Source: Euryarchaeota archaeon UBA106 | GTDB lineage: Archaea; Thermoplasmatota; Poseidoniia; Poseidoniales; Thalassarchaeaceae | Length of the DNA: 19,748 nt | Assembly: GCA_002502365.1 (NCBI GenBank) | Contig: DAOJ01000088.1 | Span: 1 to 19,748, forward strand | Direction of reading: 5' to 3' | Part shown: positions 7,959-16,537 of the stretch, in pieces | Position numbering within the stretch: position 1 is the stretch's first letter | Layout: each line of letters begins with the position of its first letter | The notes under the pieces: generated by a model | Told to the model about the DNA's origin: nothing | What the model saw: the letters and a program-made list of their open reading frames with translations, nothing else | Database searches by the model: none | Program-made: the position numbers and the translations under genes

Positions 7959-8321
7959 ATGAGACTCCTGTTCGTGTGCGTTGGCAATACCTGTAGGAGT
8001 CAAATGGCAGAGGCATTGGCTCGGCATTATGGCCACGAGGCAGAATCCGCAGGAACTCATCCAGGTTCTGATGTTGCACCAAATTCGCTATCTGTGTTAG
8101 AGGAATTAGGAGTTAGTACCCAGGGATTAAGGCCAAAATCAGTAGATGATATAGAAACTGAAGGCTGGGACATGATAATCAGCATGGGCTGTGGAGTTGA
8201 ATGTCCAGCGTTACCAATTGCAGCAGATTGGGGGCTTGAGGATCCAGTTGGATTACCCATCGATGTCTATCGAAGTACGCGGGATACTATCATCGAGAAC
8301 CTAAAGAGGCTTTCTACTTAG
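7959..8321 (+). CDS. thioredoxin-type arsenate reductase / low-molecular-weight protein tyrosine phosphatase
   Basis: A 120-residue protein of the LMW-phosphatase fold. The N-terminal P-loop is CVGNTCRS (7-14), with nucleophile Cys7, a second Cys12 and Arg13. Near the C-terminus, MGCGVECP (76-83) gives Cys78 and Cys82, and EDP (94-96) holds the general acid Asp95. A P-loop cysteine with a downstream cysteine pair is the arrangement of thioredoxin-coupled ArsC enzymes, which reduce arsenate to arsenite through a disulfide cascade. True tyrosine phosphatases lack the downstream pair, so arsenate reductase is preferred. No arsenite pump or ArsR-type regulator is in the window. It diverges from the Mrp ATPase across 133 bases. 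The ATG start gives the usual length. Confidence 0.87.
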   Translation: MRLLFVCVGNTCRSQMAEALARHYGHEAESAGTHPGSDVAPNSLSVLEELGVSTQGLRPKSVDDIETEGWDMIISMGCGVECPALPIAADWGLEDPVGLPIDVYRSTRDTIIENLKRLST

Positions 8322-8365
8322 ACCACCGACGCTTAGAAAAGTGAGTCTTGAGTCGACGATTTCAC

Positions 8366-8440
8366 ACGAGTGTAGTGTAGTGGTTATCACCGGGCGTTGC
8401 CAACGCCTGAACCCGGGTTCAAATCCCGGCACTCGTACCA
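8366..8440 (+). tRNA. tRNA-Gly (anticodon GCC)
   Basis: A full cloverleaf of 75 bases including an encoded CCA. The acceptor stem ACGAGTG (8366-8372) pairs with CACTCGT (8430-8436), 7 of 7. The D arm is GTG...CAC (8375-8390). The anticodon stem is GGGCG/CGCCT (8392-8396, 8404-8408, one G-T pair) with loop TTGCCAA, anticodon GCC at 8399-8401. The variable loop is GAAC. The T stem CCGGG/CCCGG encloses TTCAAAT. Discriminator A8437 is followed by CCA. No intron. A weak TATA-like stretch, CTTAGAAAA near 8332-8340, lies about 30 bases upstream. Confidence 0.97.
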
Positions 8441-8451
8441 AAAAATACGTA

Positions 8452-8461
8452 TCCAATTTTT
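8452..8461 (+). terminator. probable T-rich terminator after tRNA-Gly
   Basis: A run of thymines, AATTTTT, follows the tRNA end by about 15 bases. Archaeal RNA polymerase stops at such U-rich tracts without needing a hairpin. It lies just before the convergent stop of the surface-protein gene at 8469. No hairpin is visible. Confidence 0.35.
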
Positions 8462-8468
8462 CCATTGT

Positions 8469-11400
8469 TTAGTCGAAATCGGCATTCCGCATTGTCAAAA
8501 CTATTGCAGTAGCTGCTAAAGCAAGAAGCAGTAATAATACAATTATGACAAGGGTGGTTGAATTTTCCGTAATCCAATTTGTCCCACCTAATCCGGATGA
8601 TTTCTCTTCGACAAGTGTAACAGAATATATCTGCTCATCAATCGGTGTTAGTGATTGGAAAATATCTGAAGATCGAACAAAGAATTCTATCTCTCCTTCA
8701 GTCAATGTAGAACGGACTTCGAATTCCATCGAGAAAATACCATCACCTGCTAGAATATCGCCATCTTCTCCATCGTCTTTCAATAATAACCATGTTTCTG
8801 ATTTTCCAATTGGGGCAAGACGCCCAATCTTCGCTTGGGCGGAGGAGACTCCATCTGGGTCGGTAATTGAGACTTCAATGGTATACGTTTTCGCACCCGA
8901 TTTGGGGATCTCGATTATAGAAATCCACTCTCCATTTTCGTAGAAAGACACATTTGTTATTATTGGAGCTTCGTTTAGTACCTGAATAACAGAACCAGCA
9001 TCGATTAGTGCACTAGCCCCTTGATTATCTTCAACCTGTAGAGGTATGGTCCTTAGCCCAGGGGCAAGTGAATCCGGTAGGATGAACTGACCAGTCCATC
9101 TACCAATTTCTGAATCATAAACGAGTGGAATTAATTCCCCTCCTGCACTCAGCAAATCGATTTGTACTGATGATACACCGTGCCCATCTTGGACATCAAG
9201 ACTGGCAGTTATTTCTTCTCCTCGATATGCAAATTCAGGAGTGTATTGACGGGAAATTATACGGGGAGCAGAATTGGTTATCTCGAGATAAGTAGTTGCT
9301 TGAACTTCAGTCCATATATCATCAATTTTTACCGAGACAGATAAATTCCCAAATTCTAATCCATCATGATTAATTTTGGCAGTCCAAACCGAGTCTTGAA
9401 TTACCTCGTCGCCGTTTAGACCGGAATCGGATAAGGTAATTATTCCCAGGCCAAAATCACTCAAATCTACTACTACACCAATCACGTCGGTGTCGACATC
9501 TTCAATCACAGCTTCGAGGTGAGCAATGCCACCTTCAGTGAATAGAATACCTTCTCTAAATCTTAGACTTAGTAAGGTAGGAGGGGTATTTTCGGCTTCG
9601 GTAATCACAGAGGGATATAGTACTCTTTCCAGAGTTTGATGTTCAACAACTCTAACCAATTGTGACTGATTCTCATTATCGTTATTTATTGGCAAATCAA
9701 TTTCTATAATTCGGTTAACTTCGTGAAGCAAACCTGCAAGTAACCCCTCATTAATCACCGTACCATAGGCAGTAAATCCGTCTTCTGATTCTGTGTCTCT
9801 CCATTCCGCCAATTCAACTTCATGCGCGTCGGCGATACCCATCGAAATACCTGTGATTTCAATTCTCTGATCACTTCCATCACTAGATGTAGGGAATATA
9901 TCTCCAATTAGATATTCATCAGGGACTATTCCTGATTCTCTGAAGGCTGTTATATTCATGTCACCTTCATATTGAGGTCGCTCAGGTTCCATAATGATTG
10001 GAGACCTATCAGGATATTCATTTGTAACGGTTCCATTATCTTCAACATACATATACCGAATTGTTCGATTAGCCCAATCTGTTTGAGGTACTGTATACTC
10101 GTAAGTCAAATTGTGTTCTGCTTCAATTTCTTGTCCTAACGGTCCTATAGGAGTCCCTGAAATATTGAACCAGACTTCATTTTGTATCACATCAACCTCG
10201 AATCTTTCACCTGTTGAATTTTCCTCAATTAAGGAATTATCAATCTGACGGACATAGCCAAATGAACCACTTGCATCTCCTGTATATTGTCCGTCGACAA
10301 TTATACGATCTTCGACAACTTCTCCACCAATAACCTCGTAGTGAATGTCTGGCACTGTTCCATTTACTTGTAGCTCGAATGAACTATCTTGAATCGGGAA
10401 ACCAAATTCTCCAGAGCCTTTGATTTTCAAAGATTGTTCCTCACGGACACCATCTAGCCATTTTTCTCTAGAGCGGAATTCATCAAGTTCTATCGAAAAC
10501 GCTTCTTCCTGAGTTTGTAAACGGAGGCTTAGATTGGCATCAATCTGTGTATCAGATAGTCGTCGTGCTCCGTCTTCATCCCAGGTTTCTAAGTAGAAAA
10601 CTGATAATTCACCATATCCGCCTTCAGTGCTGTTGTTAGAGCCTCCATTATAGGAAATAGACCCTGATGCTTCCAAAGTCAGACGCTCTGTTAAAATGCC
10701 ATTTTCCCAGTCTCGGAGTATGTAGGCTTGGTACACATTAGCTTCTATGTCAATTAGCGAATCTTCTGAATCACTTTGAAATTCTAAGGCCCCAGTACCC
10801 CGCATCTCGAATATTTGACGCGAAATTTCTGTACCATCATAAGTCTCGTTCATCCAGACATTGTGTAAATCAAGTGTAAGGTAAATTTGGTCAGTTCCGG
10901 TATCCAAATCAAGTATCAGAGAGCCATTACCCAGTTCACTGGAAGACAAACTTTCACCCGTTCTTTTTTGCCAACCTCGGCCTTCAAAGTATAGGCTTGA
11001 ACCTCCATCTGCTTGATTGTCTAATTCCCATGTTGTTTCTCGAGTTATTTCATGGTCAGAAATCGGTTGGTTCCAGATTGTCATATCAATTGAACGTGAA
11101 CAGGAGGCTTCAGCCGAACTGACTTCGACAAATACCTCGTCTAGAAATTCTGGCTCATCTGGCAAAACAACATCGATTTCGCCACCTGCAACAACATAGC
11201 TTGAGTCAGCCTCAGTTGCGATGATTTGTCCATCTCTGATGTGCTGAACAAAAACAGTAACTCCGCTTGGAGAAGTTCCATTTTCGAAGATTGGATCAAA
11301 GGTTGTTCTGTATCTATGAATTACAATCTCTTGCCATGTACCATTATCATCCAAAGCCCAATCATATTCCCAATCAACTAGAATTTCACAGGTTGGTGCT

Positions 11401-11489
11401 GGCTCAACTTCGTCTGCTCCAGCGATTCCGACTAAAGGTGTTAGGAGTAATAATGTTAGAAGCAGAGCGCTCTGAAAACGGTTGTTCAC
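8469..11489 (-). CDS. large secreted surface protein, C-terminal membrane anchor, Ig-like modules
   Basis: A 1006-residue protein starting at GTG (11487-11489). The start is fixed by the signal peptide that follows at once: NNRF, then a Leu-rich core and GIAGA near residue 24. The chain is acidic and rich in Asn-X-Ser/Thr sites, ending in a helix at about 979-1000 and a short MRNADFD tail, so it is anchored by one helix and faces outward. Residues about 30-630 are beta-rich without a family I recognise. Three modules of about 100 residues begin with NTPP, NSAP and NEAP (about 632, 740, 840) and look like Ig/cadherin-type surface domains. In the first and third, an Asp/Gly motif (SDSGLNGDEV; DDGEDGDILAGDGIFS) resembles calcium-binding loops. 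A structural or adhesive cell-envelope role is inferred only. Confidence 0.85.
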   Translation of the reverse strand: MNNRFQSALLLTLLLLTPLVGIAGADEVEPAPTCEILVDWEYDWALDDNGTWQEIVIHRYRTTFDPIFENGTSPSGVTVFVQHIRDGQIIATEADSSYVVAGGEIDVVLPDEPEFLDEVFVEVSSAEASCSRSIDMTIWNQPISDHEITRETTWELDNQADGGSSLYFEGRGWQKRTGESLSSSELGNGSLILDLDTGTDQIYLTLDLHNVWMNETYDGTEISRQIFEMRGTGALEFQSDSEDSLIDIEANVYQAYILRDWENGILTERLTLEASGSISYNGGSNNSTEGGYGELSVFYLETWDEDGARRLSDTQIDANLSLRLQTQEEAFSIELDEFRSREKWLDGVREEQSLKIKGSGEFGFPIQDSSFELQVNGTVPDIHYEVIGGEVVEDRIIVDGQYTGDASGSFGYVRQIDNSLIEENSTGERFEVDVIQNEVWFNISGTPIGPLGQEIEAEHNLTYEYTVPQTDWANRTIRYMYVEDNGTVTNEYPDRSPIIMEPERPQYEGDMNITAFRESGIVPDEYLIGDIFPTSSDGSDQRIEITGISMGIADAHEVELAEWRDTESEDGFTAYGTVINEGLLAGLLHEVNRIIEIDLPINNDNENQSQLVRVVEHQTLERVLYPSVITEAENTPPTLLSLRFREGILFTEGGIAHLEAVIEDVDTDVIGVVVDLSDFGLGIITLSDSGLNGDEVIQDSVWTAKINHDGLEFGNLSVSVKIDDIWTEVQATTYLEITNSAPRIISRQYTPEFAYRGEEITASLDVQDGHGVSSVQIDLLSAGGELIPLVYDSEIGRWTGQFILPDSLAPGLRTIPLQVEDNQGASALIDAGSVIQVLNEAPIITNVSFYENGEWISIIEIPKSGAKTYTIEVSITDPDGVSSAQAKIGRLAPIGKSETWLLLKDDGEDGDILAGDGIFSMEFEVRSTLTEGEIEFFVRSSDIFQSLTPIDEQIYSVTLVEEKSSGLGGTNWITENSTTLVIIVLLLLLALAATAIVLTMRNADFD

Positions 11490-11547
11490 ACCTTTTCCCT
11501 TCGGTAGTATTGTTTGTACATTTGCCCGTCATGACTCTACATTAAAC

Positions 11548-11970
11548 TCAGAAAAGTGGTTCTTCCCAGTCATCTTCTTCGTCTTCATCTGTCATTCTCT
11601 CTCTCCAAAGAGATGTTGGGACGTCATCGTAAATTCCTGCGTAGGGATCTTCTTCTTCCTTATTGTCAGCCTCTGACATTGCTCTTCTAGCAAACTCCCT
11701 AGCATCTGGTTTGAATTTCCAATAGTGAATTCTCCACTCTCTACCGTCCCAAAGTGTTGTTTCTTCGGATTCTGTAGTAAGCAAGTCATAGTCTTGTAAT
11801 TGATAGAAGAGGTTACGATCTGTGGGTTCTAGTGCGTTGTCGATGATACGGTTTGAGAATCCGAAGAAACCTAAGGCATGTTCAGCAATAGATTCGGCGA
11901 CAATTACTTCCATTTCCGAGTCGACCTTACGGCGGATTGCCTGAGTTAACTCTGCTAGCGTCATACCCAT
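11548..11970 (-). CDS. DUF6015-like archaeal protein
   Basis: A 140-residue acidic, soluble protein. The first 95 residues look like a small helical domain (LAELTQAIRRKV...ESIAEHALGFFGF), then a conserved-looking block with NRIIDNALEPTDRNLFYQL and TTLWDGREWRIHYWKF. From memory this matches archaeal DUF6015, whose members keep RIIDN and DGREWRIHYW; the function is unknown, and the shape suggests a winged-helix or adaptor protein. The C-terminal 45 residues are low complexity and rich in Asp and Glu. ATG 11968-11970 follows a strong ribosome-binding site; a second in-frame ATG lies two codons later. It precedes the surface-protein gene by 58 bases on the same strand and diverges from the agmatinase gene. 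Confidence 0.7.
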   Translation of the reverse strand: MGMTLAELTQAIRRKVDSEMEVIVAESIAEHALGFFGFSNRIIDNALEPTDRNLFYQLQDYDLLTTESEETTLWDGREWRIHYWKFKPDAREFARRAMSEADNKEEEDPYAGIYDDVPTSLWRERMTDEDEEDDWEEPLF

Positions 11971-11975
11971 CGCAT

Positions 11976-11984
11976 CCCCCTCCT
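11976..11984 (-). promoter_or_regulatory. strong Shine-Dalgarno sequence
   Basis: On the minus strand AGGAGGGGG lies a few bases before ATG 11968-11970. It contains the full AGGAGG core and is the strongest in the window. It fixes the DUF6015-like start and implies a leadered mRNA for this gene. Confidence 0.65.
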
Positions 11985-12091
11985 ATGGTAGAATATGGAA
12001 GCCCGTTCTTTATCAACAATCGCACATCGAGTCCACGGATGCAATAGATGCGACCCGAAGTGGTTAATCGAATAATCACTCAGCACAATGC

Positions 12092-13012
12092 ATGGACGGG
12101 GAGCCTAAGCCTACCTTCCTTGGATTATCAGAGTCTGATAAAGGGCCTTGGGATGTAGTGATTCTTCCTATTCCATTCGAGATGACCACAAGTTGGGGAG
12201 AGGGGACTGAACATGGACCTGCGGCCGCAATCGAGGTGAGCTCGCAGGTCGAATTATACGACCCATTGCTGGAAGAGGAATTGCCTTGTGGGCTTGCATT
12301 TCACACAGCCCAGCCTTGGGGTTCCGAAGCAGGTACTCTAAGGGAACAATTAGATTCTATTCGGGATTATCTTATCCCGTGGTTTAACTCCGAACAATTT
12401 CCTATTGTTTTAGGGGGAGAGCATGGGCTATTACCGCCGGTGGTAGAAGCTCTACAGAATAACCCCGCTATCGCTGGTGACCTGTCCAAACTCACGATAG
12501 TTCAGGTCGACGCTCATGCCGACCTTCGAGACTCACTTAATGGTGAGCGATTCAGTCATGGTACTGCTGCAAGGCGAGCTTTGGATTGTGGAATTGGTGG
12601 TCTTTTGCAGATTGGAATTCGCGCATACTCACTCGATGAAGCGCGGTTTGCGGAGTCCGATAATCGGGTAGAGACTTTCTATGCTCAAGACCTCTTCAGC
12701 CCATCTAACGGACAAACCGGATGGAATTCTTTGCTCGAAAGGATTGGGTCCTTATCTGGTCCGGTTTGGTTAACATTCGATATAGATGGTTTAGACGGTC
12801 AATTAGTCCCAGATACCGGAACACCGGTTCCAGGTGGACTAACCCATTGGGGGGCGGTGGAAATAATCGAAGGGATTTTTTCTAGTGGAGCAGAGGTTAT
12901 CGGTGCGGATGTTAATGAAATTGCACCGGGAGAGGATCGTTTAACCCAATTTAATGCAGCCTTAATTGTTAAGAAAATCCTTGCATCCCATATTGCTAAC
13001 GAGAATCGGTAA
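12092..13012 (+). CDS. speB: agmatinase-family ureohydrolase
   Basis: A 306-residue binuclear manganese hydrolase of the arginase/agmatinase family, predicted to split agmatine to putrescine and urea for polyamine synthesis. All metal motifs are present: GGEHG with His111, DAHAD with Asp140, His142 and Asp144, FDIDGLD with Asp230 and Asp232, and VNEIAP with Glu276. The pair Asp230/Asp232 has the same numbers as in E. coli agmatinase. The PDTGTPVPGGL loop (240-250) favours agmatinase over arginase, although guanidinobutyrase-like substrates cannot be excluded. The DGLDG sequence has Gly where most members have Pro. The ATG start at 12092 gives family length. TTAATCGAATAA about 25 bases upstream is a possible weak TATA box. 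The aminopeptidase follows on the same strand after 115 bases with its own promoter. Confidence 0.9.
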   Translation: MDGEPKPTFLGLSESDKGPWDVVILPIPFEMTTSWGEGTEHGPAAAIEVSSQVELYDPLLEEELPCGLAFHTAQPWGSEAGTLREQLDSIRDYLIPWFNSEQFPIVLGGEHGLLPPVVEALQNNPAIAGDLSKLTIVQVDAHADLRDSLNGERFSHGTAARRALDCGIGGLLQIGIRAYSLDEARFAESDNRVETFYAQDLFSPSNGQTGWNSLLERIGSLSGPVWLTFDIDGLDGQLVPDTGTPVPGGLTHWGAVEIIEGIFSSGAEVIGADVNEIAPGEDRLTQFNAALIVKKILASHIANENR

Positions 13013-13099
13013 TCAAAGAAAATTACAAATTTAGCATGAAAAAAGATTTTGTTAACCAAAACATACAACTTGAAATTAAGAATTTCACTAGACATTCTT

Positions 13100-13107
13100 T
13101 GTATATT
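13100..13107 (+). promoter_or_regulatory. TATA box for the aminopeptidase gene
   Basis: TGTATATT is centred about 25 bases before ATG 13128, inside an AT-rich gap. That distance would place transcription start at or next to the start codon, which implies a leaderless mRNA. No Shine-Dalgarno sequence is seen before this ATG, which agrees. Confidence 0.55.
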
Positions 13108-13127
13108 GGAACTTTTTCCCACAATCC

Positions 13128-14630
13128 ATGAATGTGAGTTGTGCTAATTTTAACCGAACTGGAGACGTAATGATAATTCCTGTTTTCAAAGGGGTTGACA
13201 AAGCGCCAAACAACACAACAGTTGGGCTTGGGCGAGGTGCTAGTATTGCAGTTAAAGCAGCTGCTACAAGTGAAGGGATTTCCGGAAAGGTTGGAAAATC
13301 TATGAGTGTGTGGACAAAAAATTGCACGGTTATTTTTGTTGGAGTTGGAAAGAAAGAGAAACTCACTCACAAAATCGCCAGAGATACTGGTGCTAAGATT
13401 TTGGCTGGATTATCCAAGGATCTTGGATCAGAAATCGTAGTTCGCTTCACATCAGGATGGTCTCCCGAAAATATGACTGCCTTCGCCGAAGGGATGATGT
13501 TACGAGATTATGTCTTCAACAAATATCAGAAAAATGAGGATGAAGAAAAACACAATGGTTGGAAATTAGAATGCCAAGCACACGAGAGACATCTAGATTA
13601 CCTAACTAATTCATTGAAATCTGCTAGTCTGGTTGTAACCGGGGTTCATTTAGCAAGAGATTTAGCTAACGAACCTGCCAATCGTTTGTACCCTGAAGAA
13701 TTTGGAAGAAGAGCACTAGATTGGGCTGAAGGCAAGGATAATGTCGAGGTTGAAGTTTGGGATTATGCTCGACTAAAGAAAGAAGGGATGGAAGGAGTTA
13801 TTGCAGTTGGAAAGGGCAGTATTAGGAAGCCTTGTATGGTGTTTTTCCGCCTTAACCCAGACCAACAAAAAGACCAACAGGTTCCCTGCATAGTTGGAAA
13901 AGGCATCACATTCGATACAGGTGGAATTTCAATTAAACCAACACAAGGAATGTGGGATATGAAGTACGATATGCATGGTTCTGCAACTGTTTTTGGATTG
14001 TTCCAAGCACTCTGGGCAACCGGATATGAAGGACGAGTAAATGGAATAACTTGCATGGCTGAAAATATGCCCAGCGCGGAGGCATACAGACCTGGTGATG
14101 TTATAGACACCTATTCAGGAAAAACTATCGAAATTTTCAGCACTGACGCAGAGGGTAGAAATGTACTTTCAGATGGACTTTGGAAGTCTGCAGAATTGAA
14201 TCCTTCATACATCATTGATCTTGCTACCCTGACAGGAGCATGTGTTGTTGCCCTTGGGCAGGAAGCTTCTGGACTATGGTCGAATGATGATAAGTTGAGA
14301 GAAAAAATTCATCAGGTCGGAAATTCTGTGGATGAATTAGCTTGGCCAATGCCTCTTTTACCCGCTTTCGAGAAAGAAATGACTAGTTCGAAATTCGCGG
14401 ATGTAAGAAATGGTGGAAAAGGACGCTATGGTGGAGCAAATACTGCAGCCGCTTTCCTAAAGCAATTCATTCAGGACAGAGAAGACGAAAATGGGGAAAA
14501 GTCAGCAATTCCATGGGCTCATCTAGACATAGCGGGAACCGCTTGGAATGTTGATACAAACGTCTGCGTAGCCCATGGAGGAACGGGTGTCCATGTTCGA
14601 ACTTTACATCACCTGATTACTCAGGGATAA
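13128..14630 (+). CDS. pepA: leucyl aminopeptidase (M17 family)
   Basis: A 500-residue cytosolic two-metal aminopeptidase predicted to remove N-terminal residues from peptides, finishing protein turnover or peptide use. Metal and catalytic residues appear as Lys258, Asp263, Lys270, Asp281, Asp340, Glu342 and Arg344 in VGKGITFDTGGISIKPT, MKYDMHG and STDAEGRNVLSDG. Each lies exactly 12 residues before its E. coli PepA counterpart (Lys270, Asp275, Lys282, Asp293, Asp352, Glu354, Arg356). The N-terminal third is the divergent macro-like domain of M17 enzymes; the C-terminal two thirds form the catalytic domain. M17 enzymes are usually hexamers. The signature NTDAEGRL reads STDAEGRN here, a mild change. 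It ends directly against the dnaK stop with no gap. Confidence 0.95.
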   Translation: MNVSCANFNRTGDVMIIPVFKGVDKAPNNTTVGLGRGASIAVKAAATSEGISGKVGKSMSVWTKNCTVIFVGVGKKEKLTHKIARDTGAKILAGLSKDLGSEIVVRFTSGWSPENMTAFAEGMMLRDYVFNKYQKNEDEEKHNGWKLECQAHERHLDYLTNSLKSASLVVTGVHLARDLANEPANRLYPEEFGRRALDWAEGKDNVEVEVWDYARLKKEGMEGVIAVGKGSIRKPCMVFFRLNPDQQKDQQVPCIVGKGITFDTGGISIKPTQGMWDMKYDMHGSATVFGLFQALWATGYEGRVNGITCMAENMPSAEAYRPGDVIDTYSGKTIEIFSTDAEGRNVLSDGLWKSAELNPSYIIDLATLTGACVVALGQEASGLWSNDDKLREKIHQVGNSVDELAWPMPLLPAFEKEMTSSKFADVRNGGKGRYGGANTAAAFLKQFIQDREDENGEKSAIPWAHLDIAGTAWNVDTNVCVAHGGTGVHVRTLHHLITQG

Positions 14631-16523
14631 TCATTCGTCGTCGTCTTCGCCGTCAACTACTTCGAAATCAGCCTCGACGACTCCGTCGCCGTCAGATTCG
14701 GATTCATTGGCAGCCTGTTGCTCTGCCATTTCTGCTGCTGCGGCCTCGTAAAGTTTCGTTGAGACTCCATGCATGACTTGCTCTAATTCACCCATCTTCG
14801 CTTGAATTGCAGCCTCATCTAAATCTTCGAAATCAACAGGCTCGCCATCGTTCATGATGAGGGCCTCTAGTTCGTCCAATTTTTCATTCACTGGGCCAGT
14901 GTCCTCATCGGTTAATTTGTCACCGGAATCTTCCATCATCTTTCGTGTTTGGTAGACGATACTATCGGCTTGGTTACGCAAATCGACTTTGGCCTTTCGG
15001 CGCTTATCTTCTTCCGCGAATTCCTCAGCTTCGGAAATCTTTGACTGAATCTCATCTTCCGACAAAGAAGTTTGACTTTCAATCTTGATCGATTGTTCAG
15101 TTCCAGTTCCCAAGTCTTTTGCTGATACGTTTACAATTCCGTTAGCATCGATGTCGAAGGTGACTTCAATTTGTGGAATTCCTCTAGGAGCGGGCGGGAT
15201 TCCCATTAGATGGAATCGACCAAGGGTTGTATTGTCTTTGGAAAACTCTCTTTCGCCTTGTAGTACGTGAACCTCGACCGCTGGTTGGTTATCTGAGGCA
15301 GTAGAGAATACTTCCGAGCGGCGACTGGGGATTGTTGTATTACGTTCAATCATCATTGTCGTCACTCCACCCAGTGTTTCTATTCCCAAAGTTAGGGGAG
15401 TTACGTCCAGAAGTAACACATCGGTTACTCCCTCATCACCGACTATTATTCCGGCTTGCAGTGCAGCTCCAACTGCAACTGCCTCGTCTGGATTAATGCC
15501 CTTGAACGGGGCTTTACCGACTTCCTTCTCTATAGCAGTTTGAACCGCTGGAACGCGGGTAGAACCTCCGACCAGGATTACCTTGTCGACTTCTCCCTTT
15601 GACACACCAGCGTCCTTCATCGCTTGGCGAGTAGGCGCCATTGTTCGCTCGATAAGAGTGGCAATTAATTCCTCGAATTTGGATCTAGACAATGCTAAAT
15701 CGAGATGTTCTGGTTGCCCATCACGCATTGTGATGAATGGAAGATTAATCTGAGTTGTACCTGTTCCTGATAGCTCAATCTTGGCTTTTTCAGCGGCTTC
15801 TCTTAGACGACTCATAGCTTGCATGTCACCTGATAGATCGATTCCAGTTGACTTCTTGAACTCTGAAAGAATCCATTCAATTACAACCTCATCAAAGTCG
15901 TCTCCACCTAGGCGATTGTCACCACTAGTAGCCTTAACCTCAATCTGAGGTTGATCATCTACGAGGTAAATTTCCAGAATTGAGACATCGAATGTTCCAC
16001 CACCGAGATCGTATACCAAAATTGTCTGATCGTCTTCTTTGTCAACACCATAAGCTAGTGCTGCGGCAGTCGGTTCGTTGATGATTCGGAGAACCTCTAA
16101 GCCTGCGATGCGCCCTGCATCTCGAGTAGCCTTTCTCTGAGCATCTGTAAAGTATGCTGGACAGGTAATAACCGCCTGTGTAACCTCTTGACCAAGATAT
16201 GCTTCAGCATCGGATTTCAGCTTCTGTAGTACGAATGCTGAAATTTCTTGAGGAGTATATTCCTCGTCACCAATATTCTTTTTCCAATCTGTACCCATCT
16301 CTCTCTTCACGGACATGATTGTCCGTTCTGAATTAGTAACAGCCTGTCTCTTCGCAGTTATACCTACAAGGCGATCTCCATCTTTAGTGAAGGCAACCAC
16401 CGAGGGAGTAGTTCTACTTCCTTCGGAGTTCGGTATCACCGTAGCTTTGCCACCCTCTAAAGTAGCAACGCAACTATTTGTTGTTCCAAGGTCTATTCCA
16501 ATTACTGCTGTGCTCATTTTCAT
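14631..16523 (-). CDS. dnaK: chaperone DnaK (Hsp70)
   Basis: A 630-residue Hsp70 of bacterial type that binds exposed hydrophobic segments under ATP control. Nucleotide-binding domain: IGIDLGTTNSCVA near the N-terminus, INEPTAAALAYG, VYDLGGGTFDVS and ILVGGSTRVPAVQ. Then the linker DVLLLDVTPLTLGIET, the beta substrate-binding domain, and a helical lid. The C-terminal tail is acidic (ADFEVVDGEDDDE). Length and order are complete. Two starts fit: ATG 16521-16523, or ATG 16515-16517 (residue 3, the more usual MSTAVIG form); AAAAAGGA lies 4 and 10 bases before them. It follows the hsp20-like gene by 14 bases, forming an operon. No grpE or dnaJ is present here. Archaeal dnaK genes are generally thought to come from bacteria; codon use does not look obviously foreign by eye. 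Confidence 0.96.
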   Translation of the reverse strand: MKMSTAVIGIDLGTTNSCVATLEGGKATVIPNSEGSRTTPSVVAFTKDGDRLVGITAKRQAVTNSERTIMSVKREMGTDWKKNIGDEEYTPQEISAFVLQKLKSDAEAYLGQEVTQAVITCPAYFTDAQRKATRDAGRIAGLEVLRIINEPTAAALAYGVDKEDDQTILVYDLGGGTFDVSILEIYLVDDQPQIEVKATSGDNRLGGDDFDEVVIEWILSEFKKSTGIDLSGDMQAMSRLREAAEKAKIELSGTGTTQINLPFITMRDGQPEHLDLALSRSKFEELIATLIERTMAPTRQAMKDAGVSKGEVDKVILVGGSTRVPAVQTAIEKEVGKAPFKGINPDEAVAVGAALQAGIIVGDEGVTDVLLLDVTPLTLGIETLGGVTTMMIERNTTIPSRRSEVFSTASDNQPAVEVHVLQGEREFSKDNTTLGRFHLMGIPPAPRGIPQIEVTFDIDANGIVNVSAKDLGTGTEQSIKIESQTSLSEDEIQSKISEAEEFAEEDKRRKAKVDLRNQADSIVYQTRKMMEDSGDKLTDEDTGPVNEKLDELEALIMNDGEPVDFEDLDEAAIQAKMGELEQVMHGVSTKLYEAAAAEMAEQQAANESESDGDGVVEADFEVVDGEDDDE

Positions 16524-16527
16524 TCAT

Positions 16528-16535
16528 TCCTTTTT
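16528..16535 (-). promoter_or_regulatory. ribosome-binding site of dnaK
   Basis: AAAAAGGA on the minus strand lies in the 14-base gap after the hsp20-like stop codon. It is 4 bases before the first in-frame ATG and 10 before the second, so it slightly favours the second. Confidence 0.5.
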
Positions 16536-16537
16536 AT

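Noticed and set aside
7826..7987. N-terminal extension of the Mrp/NBP35 reading frame
   Set aside because: It would overlap the arsenate reductase start and adds 54 residues with no family-like content; ATG 7823-7825 is more likely.
7959..8321. Calling the small phosphatase a true protein tyrosine phosphatase
   Set aside because: The downstream Cys78/Cys82 pair and Cys12 in the P-loop fit thioredoxin-coupled arsenate reductases better; the phosphatase role is not excluded.
14651..16500. Open frames on the plus strand opposite dnaK
   Set aside because: They are by-products of the regular codon pattern of dnaK; their translations show no start signals or domain features.
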